From the NCBI GenBank assembly GCA_018818065.1, contig JAHISV010000010.1, positions 62,001 to 126,000 of the forward strand: 64,000 nt of DNA. The letters run 5' to 3'. Every line of letters starts with the position of its first letter. The first letter of the stretch is position 1. The notes beneath the pieces are model-generated. The model made no database searches. It was not told the DNA's origin and saw only the letters and a program-made list of their open reading frames with translations. The position numbers were made by a program, and so were the translations under genes. This document shows, piece after piece, positions 8,569 to 16,317 of this stretch. The DNA comes from Bacteroidota bacterium. Its GTDB lineage: Bacteria; Bacteroidota; Ignavibacteria; Ignavibacteriales; Melioribacteraceae.

Positions 8569-10518
8569 ATGATTAAAGCAGCATTCTTATTCTTTATATT
8601 AACTACTAACCTGTTAGCTCAGATTGATAGCAATTCTGTGTCCAATATCTCATCGTTCCTTGAAGACCTGGATCTTGAAGAAGAATCCAACGAAATGAAT
8701 GAATATATTGAGTTTTTTGTAAACAACCCTCTGGATTTAAATTCGACAAGCAGAAGTGATTTGGAGAGCCTTCCTTTAGTAGATAATCAGTTGGCGAATT
8801 CCATCTATACATTCATTCAACAACGTGGTTTTCTGTACTCAACTAAGGAACTATATTTAATTGATAATATTGATTTGACTCTCCTACGGAGGATATTACC
8901 TTTTTTTACAGTCAACCCGATAAAAACCAGTGAGAAAAGCTCAGTCATACTTTTTGAGAATTGGGATCTGAGAATGAGGGATCGATGGTCAAGAACATTT
9001 TATCCGGAAAATAGAACAAACACCTACTTGGGGAATATTGATAAGCACTATAACAGAGTATTGCTATCTAACAAAGATATTTTTCAATCAGGGATTATTA
9101 CAGAAAAAGACCCTGGAGAAAATAAATTTGATGATTTATTGTCTTATCATTTTTCACTGAAAGCCGGCAATCTTTTCGATCATCTTGTTTTAGGTGATTA
9201 TAATATCGAATTTGGGCAGGGACTTGTTCTTTGGACACCTTATTCTTTTTCCAAAGGTACTGAAACGGTAAGAACTGTTAAAAAGAAACCCCGCTCTATT
9301 GTTACCAAGACAAGTACCGAAGAGGTTAATTTTTTCAGAGGCTGTGCTATCAAAAAAACATTAGGTGCTATAGAGCTTTCAGGGTTTTACTCGGTCAGGG
9401 ATAAAGATGCTTCCCTGAATGAAAACGGTGATGTTACTTCACTATTAACAACCGGATACCACAGAACTCAAAATGAACTACTTAAGACCGGGAATACGAA
9501 AGAAACAACTCTCGGATTCACAATGGGGTTTGCTGCAAAAAACATTGCAGTTTATCTTCTATCATTACAATCTTACTTTTCCAGAAATATTGTATCTGAT
9601 AAACCTTATTCAATCAACGGAGATCGTTTTCAATATTACTCAGCCAGCTATGAAATACAACTGAATAAGTTTCAATTGTCTGGAGAATTCGCTTATAACA
9701 ATATCTCAGTGGCATCCATCAATAACATGTATATACCCATTATAAAAAACGTAAAAGCCATAATATCATTTAGAAACTACCCAAGAAATTTTTCAAATTT
9801 ATATGGCAGAGGATTTGGTGAACAAAATGGCAACATGAATGAAACAGGCATCTACTTTGGAACAAGTATCTCAACCAGTTTTGGAAACATTAATTTCTAC
9901 TTAGATAAATTCGCCTTCCCATGGGCTAGTTATCATTCTCCCTTTCCTTCAAACGGCAGCGAATACCTTATTAATTTTTCTTCCCGAAAATTCAATAATA
10001 TTGAAATTCGATTAAAAGCAAAGTATGAAGTAAAAGAAAAGGTATCTGAGCCCCGAATGAACCTTTTTAGCTCGCGGAAACTGGATCTTAAAACTGAGTT
10101 AAAATACTACCCGGAGAATGGAATTAGGCTTAAATCCGGATTCGCCTACACTGAAGGTTTATTTGAAGATTCAGATAGCATTGAGAGAGGATATTTATTC
10201 TATCAGGATGTTTATTTCACCTGGCGATCATACCTACAGTTTTATCTGAGATTTCTTACTTACAAAACCAACTCCTACAATTCGCGAATATACCAGTTTG
10301 AAAACGGACATCTGGGCACTATGACTAACTTACCCTTTTATGATGAGGGTTATAAATGGTATATATTTGTGAAGTATTCGCTTGCCAATATCTGCTCCCT
10401 TGGGATTAAGTATTCTCTACATTATCAAAGTAACTCCATCAATACAGATAACTCAGATTTCATTGTGTTTGGCGATACAGAAAATGCCCTTTCAATTCAA
10501 ATTGAATTTCATTTCTAG
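8569..10518 (+). CDS. Helix-hairpin-helix protein with outer-membrane barrel-like body
   Basis: A protein of 649 residues with a signal peptide (ends LLAQI). Residues about 50-105 carry a ComEA-like helix-hairpin-helix unit (NPLDLNSTSRSDLESLPLV and LYLIDNIDLTLLRRILPFF). The remainder is rich in aromatic alternating strands and ends in FHF, typical of an outer-membrane barrel. Such HhH-barrel fusions are widespread in Bacteroidota and of unknown function; DNA contact at the surface is possible but not shown. It probably forms an operon with the 7753 gene. Confidence 0.65.
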   Translation: MIKAAFLFFILTTNLLAQIDSNSVSNISSFLEDLDLEEESNEMNEYIEFFVNNPLDLNSTSRSDLESLPLVDNQLANSIYTFIQQRGFLYSTKELYLIDNIDLTLLRRILPFFTVNPIKTSEKSSVILFENWDLRMRDRWSRTFYPENRTNTYLGNIDKHYNRVLLSNKDIFQSGIITEKDPGENKFDDLLSYHFSLKAGNLFDHLVLGDYNIEFGQGLVLWTPYSFSKGTETVRTVKKKPRSIVTKTSTEEVNFFRGCAIKKTLGAIELSGFYSVRDKDASLNENGDVTSLLTTGYHRTQNELLKTGNTKETTLGFTMGFAAKNIAVYLLSLQSYFSRNIVSDKPYSINGDRFQYYSASYEIQLNKFQLSGEFAYNNISVASINNMYIPIIKNVKAIISFRNYPRNFSNLYGRGFGEQNGNMNETGIYFGTSISTSFGNINFYLDKFAFPWASYHSPFPSNGSEYLINFSSRKFNNIEIRLKAKYEVKEKVSEPRMNLFSSRKLDLKTELKYYPENGIRLKSGFAYTEGLFEDSDSIERGYLFYQDVYFTWRSYLQFYLRFLTYKTNSYNSRIYQFENGHLGTMTNLPFYDEGYKWYIFVKYSLANICSLGIKYSLHYQSNSINTDNSDFIVFGDTENALSIQIEFHF

Positions 10519-10697
10519 ATAAGAAAACTAACCCCAAAAATGCTTTTTCCCTTGGATAATTGTTATAGAATCAGAACAGTTTAGAGAAAAATCGTAAGTG
10601 TTACGGTAACCTTAACAGTTTTTTTCTTGCTAATTAGGATTAGCCTATCTAATTTTGAAAAGGACTTTTAACACAATAAAAACTGAGGAAAAGAGAT

Positions 10698-11888
10698 ATG
10701 AGAACTATTGTTTCATTACCAGGTGATGGTATTGGTAAGGTTGTTTTAGAAGAAGCAATCAGATTACTTGACGCTGCTGGCTTCGAAGCAAATTATGTTC
10801 ATGGCGACATTGGCTGGGAATTTTGGTGCAAAGAAGGAGATCCACTTCCACAACGCACGATCGATTTAATCGCTGAACACAAAGTTGGTCTTTTTGGTGC
10901 TATCACTTCAAAACCAAAAGATGACGCGTTCAACGAACTGGCGCCAGAATTAAAAAGCAAAGGTTTAGTATACTCAAGTCCTATAGTTGGTCTTCGTCAA
11001 CATTTTGGACTGGATATTTGTTTACGTCCTTGCCGAACATACAAAGGCAACCCGCTAAATTTTATCCGCCGTGGGGCCGGTGATACAATTGAAGAACCTG
11101 AAGTTGATGTTGCAATTTTCCGTCAGAACACTGAAGGTTTATATGGTGGTGTTGAGTGGAGTAATCCTCCTGCTCAGGTTCACGAGGCATTAATGACACA
11201 TCCAAAATTTAAAAAGAATTTTGGGGATTGCCCGGTTGAAGAACTTTCTATATCAACCCGTATTTTTACAAAAAAAGCAACAGAAAGAATTTTAAGAGCT
11301 GCCTTTGAGCACGCAAAAAAATATGGTTACAAATCAGTAACTCTCTGTGAGAAACCAAATGTAATTCGCGAAACATCAGGTATGATGTACAAAATGGCTC
11401 AGCAAATGCAGAAAGCTGATTATCCTCAAATAGAGTTATGGAACACAAACATTGACGCTCAAATGATGTGGTTGACAAAAAATCCTGAAACTTATGGTGT
11501 TCTTGTTGCCGGGAATATGTTTGGTGATATTGTTTCTGATGGTTTCGCAGGCTTAATCGGCGGTCTTGGATTTGCATGTTCAGCTCAGATTAATCCGGAA
11601 ACTGGTATTGGCGTTTTTGAACCTACTCACGGTTCAGCTCCTAAATATGCTGATTATGATACATCAATTGTTAATCCTATTGCTATGTTTGAGTCAGCAT
11701 GTATGATGCTTGACTTTATTGAGGAAAAAGAAATTGCTTCCAAGATCCGTAAAGCTATTGCAAAGGTTATTGAAGATGGTAAAGTTCGTACATATGATAT
11801 GATGAAGATGTCTGGTCGTCCAGATGTTGTTGAAAAAGGTGCTGCTTCAACACAACAAATGACAGATGCAGTTATTGCGGCGTTATAA
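10698..11888 (+). CDS. Isocitrate/homoisocitrate-type beta-decarboxylating dehydrogenase
   Basis: The protein has 396 residues and is an NAD(P)-dependent dehydrogenase of the IDH/IPMDH/HICDH family: LPGDGIG at the N-terminus, FRQNTEGLYGGVE, NMFGDIVSDGFAGLIGGLG and EPTHGSAPKYA. The substrate loop reads YSSPIVGLRQHFGL, resembling eukaryotic homoisocitrate dehydrogenase more than the classical IDH SxNxxLR pattern, while the GNPLNF stretch is IDH-like. It heads a same-strand run with aconitase and citrate lyase genes, so it could interconvert isocitrate and 2-oxoglutarate. The substrate is unresolved. Confidence 0.75.
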   Translation: MRTIVSLPGDGIGKVVLEEAIRLLDAAGFEANYVHGDIGWEFWCKEGDPLPQRTIDLIAEHKVGLFGAITSKPKDDAFNELAPELKSKGLVYSSPIVGLRQHFGLDICLRPCRTYKGNPLNFIRRGAGDTIEEPEVDVAIFRQNTEGLYGGVEWSNPPAQVHEALMTHPKFKKNFGDCPVEELSISTRIFTKKATERILRAAFEHAKKYGYKSVTLCEKPNVIRETSGMMYKMAQQMQKADYPQIELWNTNIDAQMMWLTKNPETYGVLVAGNMFGDIVSDGFAGLIGGLGFACSAQINPETGIGVFEPTHGSAPKYADYDTSIVNPIAMFESACMMLDFIEEKEIASKIRKAIAKVIEDGKVRTYDMMKMSGRPDVVEKGAASTQQMTDAVIAAL

Positions 11889-11893
11889 AAGAC

Positions 11894-11928
11894 CAGTCAA
11901 TGGTCAATTGTGAATAGTCAATAGTGAG
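11894..11928. repeat. Short interspersed repeat, copy 1
   Basis: Contains GTCAATTGTGAATAGTCAAT and a following AGTGA. The same unit or its reverse complement recurs at 12296-12322 and 12921-12982, bracketing the four-helix-bundle and HD genes. Confidence 0.75.
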
Positions 11929-11935
11929 TTAAAGA

Positions 11936-12289
11936 ATGCTAAGGCTAAATCATAAAAATCTAGATGTTTATAAAAAAGGAACTGATCTGGTTACTGAAGT
12001 CTATCAGTTAACCAGGTCCTTTCCAAAAGAAGAACAGTTTGGATTAACGAGTCAGTTAAGAAGAGCATCCATTTCTATCATTTCCAATCTTGCTGAGGGA
12101 TCAGCTCGTAAGAGCTCTCTTGAACGTAAAAGATTTTATGAGATATCCCGTTCATCATTAGTAGAAGTTGATGCCCAATTGGAAATTGCCATCAAACTTA
12201 ACTTTCTTTCTCAATCCGATAATGAAGAAGTCTTTGTTCTGATTGAAGAAGTTTTTAAAATGCTCTCTTCTTTAATATCAAACACTTAG
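11936..12289 (+). CDS. Four-helix-bundle protein (S23 / 23S rRNA intervening-sequence type)
   Basis: A 117-residue all-helical protein with LDVYKKGTDLVTEVYQLTRSFPKEE, FGLTSQLRRASISI and the hallmark NLAEGSARKS. This is the TIGR02436/S23 family, first seen in ORFs inside 23S rRNA intervening sequences and common as solitary chromosomal genes in Bacteroidota-type genomes. Its function is unknown; it binds no obvious catalytic metal. Short interspersed repeats lie immediately on both sides, suggesting the gene and repeats moved together. Confidence 0.85.
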   Translation: MLRLNHKNLDVYKKGTDLVTEVYQLTRSFPKEEQFGLTSQLRRASISIISNLAEGSARKSSLERKRFYEISRSSLVEVDAQLEIAIKLNFLSQSDNEEVFVLIEEVFKMLSSLISNT

Positions 12290-12295
12290 CTTGTT

Positions 12296-12322
12296 ATTCA
12301 CTATTGACAATTGACTGTTCAC
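12296..12322. repeat. Short interspersed repeat, copy 2 (inverted)
   Basis: Contains TTCACTATTGACAATTGAC, the reverse complement of the unit at 11894. With copy 1 it forms an inverted-repeat frame around the four-helix-bundle gene. Confidence 0.75.
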
Positions 12323-12369
12323 TGAATTTCTCACTTTTCACATTAAATGGATATTTAGGAGAACTTAAA

Positions 12370-12921
12370 ATGAAAGACAGAATAAAAAAGATTTGGCCCG
12401 AAATTGAATGGATAAAAGACGAAGAAATAAAAGAAAAAGTTTATCAATGCTGGATTTACGCCATCGAAAACAGTCCATTAACACCGGAAGATTTGGAAGT
12501 AATTCCTTTCTCACTTCTTATTGATAACTGCAACATAACATTTATGAATCACAAACGTACCTGTGTTCATCTAGCAGTTGAAATGGGTAAGGTAATGGAA
12601 AAGAATTTTTCAGATGATGTTAAACTCGATTGGGATAGCCTGATCGCCGGAGCTATTCTTATAGATGTGGGCAAGTTAGTTGAATATGAAATGATTGATG
12701 GAAAGTTAGGAACAAGTAAATTTGGTAAGTTGGTACGTCACCCGTTTAGTGGTATCTCCATAGCTGACAGGTTTGGTTGTTCACCTGAAATTCAGCACAT
12801 TATTGGTACTCACTCTAAAGAAGGTGATTTAGGAAAACGTACTATTGAATCACAAATTGTTCATCACGCGGACTTTGTAAGCTTTGAGCCGTTTCAGGCG
12901 GCAAAGACATTGACTTTATAA
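12370..12921 (+). CDS. HD-domain-like protein with altered metal site
   Basis: The protein has 183 residues from the ATG at 12370, preceded by TAGGAGAA; an earlier in-frame start would translate the repeat. The fold matches HD phosphohydrolases: His67, then AILIDVGKLVEYE, VRHPFSG, and HHADF. The usual HD doublet is ID (Ile98-Asp99), so the metal-binding His is lost while the partner Asp and downstream His residues remain. Activity is therefore doubtful, although some variants bind one metal. It sits between the dehydrogenase and aconitase genes and may be regulatory. Confidence 0.7.
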   Translation: MKDRIKKIWPEIEWIKDEEIKEKVYQCWIYAIENSPLTPEDLEVIPFSLLIDNCNITFMNHKRTCVHLAVEMGKVMEKNFSDDVKLDWDSLIAGAILIDVGKLVEYEMIDGKLGTSKFGKLVRHPFSGISIADRFGCSPEIQHIIGTHSKEGDLGKRTIESQIVHHADFVSFEPFQAAKTLTL

Positions 12922-12982
12922 GTGAATAGTCAATGGTGAACAGTCAATTTATTTTATTCACTATTGACGATTAACAATTGAC
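12921..12982. repeat. Short interspersed repeat, copy 3 (paired)
   Basis: A direct unit AGTGAATAGTCAATGGTGA is followed about 25 bp later by the inverse unit TTCACTATTGACGATTAAC. The pair can fold as an imperfect hairpin upstream of the aconitase gene. Confidence 0.75.
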
Positions 12983-12998
12983 TAAAAGGAGTTTTTTT

Positions 12999-14969
12999 AT
13001 GTCGCAAAATATGATTGAAAAAATTTGTCAAAAATACGCTGTTGGATTAGAGAAAGGACAGAAAGTTGTTTCTGGTGACTTCATCTCTATCCGACCCGAA
13101 CATATTATGACACACGATAACACCGGTGCCGTTATACCAAAATTTAAAGGCATTGGCGCTACCAGGATGGCTAATCCACGTCAAGCTGTTTTCGCATTGG
13201 ACCATGATATTCAAAATAAAGATGAAAAGAATTTAGCTAAGTATGCTAAGATAGAAGCTTTTGCCAAAGAAATGGGGAACGACTTCTACCCTGCCGGTCG
13301 TGGTATCGGTCATCAGGTAATGATTGAAGAAGGTTACGCTTGGCCAGGTACAATGGTAGTAGCTTCTGATAGTCACTCAAATACTTATGGTGGTGTCGGT
13401 TCGTTGGGAACTCCAATTGTACGTACAGATGCTGCAGCCATTTGGGCAACCGGACGCACATGGTGGCAGGTTCCATCAGTCGCAAAAGTTGTACTCAATG
13501 GTTCTCTTCGTCCTGGCGTAACAGGTAAGGATGTAATTATTGCCCTAGCCGGTCGTTTCAATAAAGATGAAGTCCTCAATTTTGTTTTAGAATTCGTTGG
13601 TGAAGGTGTTAAGAGTCTTAGCGTTGAAGCGCGGCTTACCATAGCCAACATGACAACTGAATGGGGCGCATTAGCTGGTGTCTTCCCTATCGACGAAGTC
13701 CTTTACACCTGGATAGAAAAAAGAATCGCAAAGGTTGATGCACGTGGTTTGCAGGGTGTTCCATCTGATGTTGACGGAAATGGTTCCCACCCTCGTATAA
13801 ACAAAGCAAGATTGGAAGCTCTTAGAAGTGAAGCCCCAATGTTGCAACCTGATGTGGATGCCTTCTATGCAAAAGAAATAACATTTGATCTTTCCACCGT
13901 TGAGCCATTCATCGCCGGTCCTCACAACGTTAAGACCATGAGACCAGCCTCTCAGTTCAAAGCTGAAAAGAAAAAAATTGATAAAGCATACTTGCTTTCC
14001 TGCACCAACGGCCGCCTTGAGGATTTTGAACAAGCCGCTAAAGTTATGGAAGGTAAGAAAGTTGCTGAAGGAGTTAAGCTGTATGTTGCTGCATCTTCAG
14101 ACGAAATTCAGAAAGATGCTGAAGCACTTGGATACTGGAAAACTTTTGTTGATGCAGGCGCTATTATTTTGCCGGCTAGCTGTGGCCCATGTATAGGTCT
14201 TGGCGAAGGTTTACTTGAAGATGGTGAAGTCGGTATTTCAGCAACCAACAGGAACTTCAAGGGCAGAATGGGATCGAAAGATGCCGAGGCTTATCTTGCC
14301 TCCCCTGCTGTTGTTGCAGCTTCAGCCGTTGCGGGTTATTTTGATACACCCTATGAAATGGAATCATCACCAATTCAGGCTGAAATAAAAGTTAACAAAA
14401 AAGATATTGCTGCAGCTTCAGTTGCAATTGTTGATGGATTCCCTGAGGTACTTGAAGGTGAGCTATTATTCTGTAATCAGGACAGTATGAATACCGATGG
14501 AATCTATCCCGGAAAGTATACATACATGGATGACTTTAAACCGGAAGATCAGGCTCGTGTTGTAATGGAAAATTATGACCCTGAATTTTCCGGCAGTGTT
14601 AAAGAAGGTGACATTCTTGTTGGTGGTTATACTTTCGGCACAGGAAGCTCCCGCGAACAAGCAGCAACGGCGCTTAAATTCCGTGGTATCGCTCTGGTAA
14701 TTGCAGGTACATTTAATCAAACATATCAGCGAAACGCAATCAACAATGGTTTCTTGTGTATTGAATCACCGGAATTAGTAGATGATTTCAAAGCCAGATA
14801 CGGTAAGGCGAACTTAACTGAATACACCGGATTGAAAGCCAAAATTGATTTCAAAAACTCAAAAATAATTCTGTCGGATAAAGAATATGCAATTGGCCCT
14901 GTCGGTGCTGCCGCACAGGAATTGATTGTTGTTGGCGGACTTGAGAATTGGGTTAAAAATAACTTATAG
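12999..14969 (+). CDS. Fused (homo)aconitase, Lys4-like
   Basis: A 656-residue protein from the ATG at 12999, which has AAAGGAG seven bases upstream. It is a full LeuC-LeuD-type fusion with 4Fe-4S ligands Cys335, Cys395 and Cys398 (PASCGPCIG). The runs DHDIQNKDEKNL, RTDAAAIWATGRTWWQVP, TTEWGALAG and the swivel-domain GTGSSREQAATAL resemble fungal homoaconitase Lys4 rather than AcnA, AcnB or the Aquifex-type aconitase. Neighbouring dehydrogenase and citrate lyase genes suggest it handles citrate, but homocitrate cannot be excluded. Fold and iron-sulphur chemistry are secure; the substrate is not. Confidence 0.8.
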   Translation: MSQNMIEKICQKYAVGLEKGQKVVSGDFISIRPEHIMTHDNTGAVIPKFKGIGATRMANPRQAVFALDHDIQNKDEKNLAKYAKIEAFAKEMGNDFYPAGRGIGHQVMIEEGYAWPGTMVVASDSHSNTYGGVGSLGTPIVRTDAAAIWATGRTWWQVPSVAKVVLNGSLRPGVTGKDVIIALAGRFNKDEVLNFVLEFVGEGVKSLSVEARLTIANMTTEWGALAGVFPIDEVLYTWIEKRIAKVDARGLQGVPSDVDGNGSHPRINKARLEALRSEAPMLQPDVDAFYAKEITFDLSTVEPFIAGPHNVKTMRPASQFKAEKKKIDKAYLLSCTNGRLEDFEQAAKVMEGKKVAEGVKLYVAASSDEIQKDAEALGYWKTFVDAGAIILPASCGPCIGLGEGLLEDGEVGISATNRNFKGRMGSKDAEAYLASPAVVAASAVAGYFDTPYEMESSPIQAEIKVNKKDIAAASVAIVDGFPEVLEGELLFCNQDSMNTDGIYPGKYTYMDDFKPEDQARVVMENYDPEFSGSVKEGDILVGGYTFGTGSSREQAATALKFRGIALVIAGTFNQTYQRNAINNGFLCIESPELVDDFKARYGKANLTEYTGLKAKIDFKNSKIILSDKEYAIGPVGAAAQELIVVGGLENWVKNNL

Positions 14970-14991
14970 TAATTTTAATGACGCTTTCTTT

Positions 14992-15027
14992 TTATTTAGC
15001 CCATGGATTAATCTCTGGGCTAAATAA
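14992..15027 (+). promoter_or_regulatory. Long hairpin upstream of citDE
   Basis: A 12-bp perfect stem TTATTTAGCCCA / TGGGCTAAATAA with a 12-nt loop lies between the aconitase and citDE genes. There is no clear downstream T-run, so it may be an mRNA processing or stability element, or an operator, rather than a terminator. Confidence 0.5.
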
Positions 15028-15087
15028 GAATTAAAATATAAAGATAACGGTCTTCAGTAATTGGTTATAAATAATAAGAGTTGACAT

Positions 15088-16317
15088 ATGAAACCAGCAG
15101 CTAACAAAGCAAATGCAGGAAAGAGCGGACCTGATGTTCGTTCTGATTGTTATGTTGAAATTGAATTAAAAAAATCAGGCGAAAACAAAATAAACCTGAA
15201 GAGTAAAGTAGAAATAATGTACGGAGATTCAACCCGTAAGTTGATTAATGAGATGTGTAATTTTTTTGAGCTGAAACATGCTGAGATTACAATAGAAGAT
15301 TCCGGTGCTTTACCCGGAACTATAATGGCACGGTTTGAACTTGCCGTTAAGCGCCTCTTCCCCGATTGCGAGAAAGAGTTTCTGCCTGAGTTCAACAAGA
15401 ATAACTACTATAAAACTACAAAAGAAAAATTGCGAAGAAGCAGGTTGTACTTACCAGGTAACGAACCAAAATTTTATCCGAATGCCGGACTTCATGGACC
15501 TGATGGAATCATACTAGATCTTGAGGATAGTGTTGCTGTTACAGAAAAAGACGCCGCTCAATTGGTAGTGCGTAATAGCCTGAGAACAATAGACTTTTAC
15601 GGTGCTGAACGAATGGTTAGGATTAATCAACTACCGCAAGGTTTGGATGACCTAAAATACATTGTCCCTCATAACGTTCATGTAATACTTATACCAAAAG
15701 TTGAATCTGCTGATCAGATCAAACAGGTTGAAGAGAAGGTTCTTGAACTTAAAAAAGAACATGGTATTAAGAATGATATTTACTTTATGCCAATTATCGA
15801 GAGTGCCTTGGGCACACTTAAGGCTTACGAAATTGCCATTGCTTCCAAATTTAATTGTGCGCTTGCAATCGGACTGGAAGATTATACGGCCGATCTTGGC
15901 GTTCAGAGAACGAACGAAGGAACTGAGAGCATCTTTGCAAGACAAATGTTGGTTAACGCTGCCAAAGCTGCCGGCATTCAGGCAATTGATACCGTCTTCT
16001 CCGATGTTGGTGATATGGAAGGATTAAGAGCTAGTGTTATTGAAGCGAAACAACTTGGCTTTGAGGGAAAGGGATGTATTCATCCTCGTCAGGTTAAAGT
16101 TGTTCATGAAGCCATTGCGCCGGAAGAAAAGGAAATTGTGAAGGCGAAAAAGATAGTATTAGCATTCGAAGAAGCTGAGAAAAAAGGTCTTGGTGTTGTA
16201 TCACTCGGCACCAAAATGATTGATGCCCCTGTTGTTAAGCGGGCACAAAACACAATAAAGTTGGCCCTGTTGAATGGATTGATCAATAATGACTGGAGGA
16301 AAGATGAAATTGGTTAA
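15088..16317 (+). CDS. citDE: Citrate lyase acyl-carrier (CitD) - beta subunit (CitE) fusion
   Basis: The protein has 409 residues. Residues 1 to about 95 match CitD: an AG near the start, SDCYVEIE, and ITIEDSGALPGTIMARFE. Ser19 aligns by eye with the Ser that carries the phosphoribosyl-dephospho-CoA arm. Residues about 115-409 are CitE: RRSRLYLPGNEPKF, GIILDLEDSV, MPIIESALG, and GKGCIHPRQV. CitE cleaves citryl-ACP to oxaloacetate and acetyl-ACP. The two parts are normally separate genes, so the fusion fixes their stoichiometry. Its end overlaps citF by 14 bp. The citC, citX and citG activation genes are not in the window. Confidence 0.85.
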   Translation: MKPAANKANAGKSGPDVRSDCYVEIELKKSGENKINLKSKVEIMYGDSTRKLINEMCNFFELKHAEITIEDSGALPGTIMARFELAVKRLFPDCEKEFLPEFNKNNYYKTTKEKLRRSRLYLPGNEPKFYPNAGLHGPDGIILDLEDSVAVTEKDAAQLVVRNSLRTIDFYGAERMVRINQLPQGLDDLKYIVPHNVHVILIPKVESADQIKQVEEKVLELKKEHGIKNDIYFMPIIESALGTLKAYEIAIASKFNCALAIGLEDYTADLGVQRTNEGTESIFARQMLVNAAKAAGIQAIDTVFSDVGDMEGLRASVIEAKQLGFEGKGCIHPRQVKVVHEAIAPEEKEIVKAKKIVLAFEEAEKKGLGVVSLGTKMIDAPVVKRAQNTIKLALLNGLINNDWRKDEIG

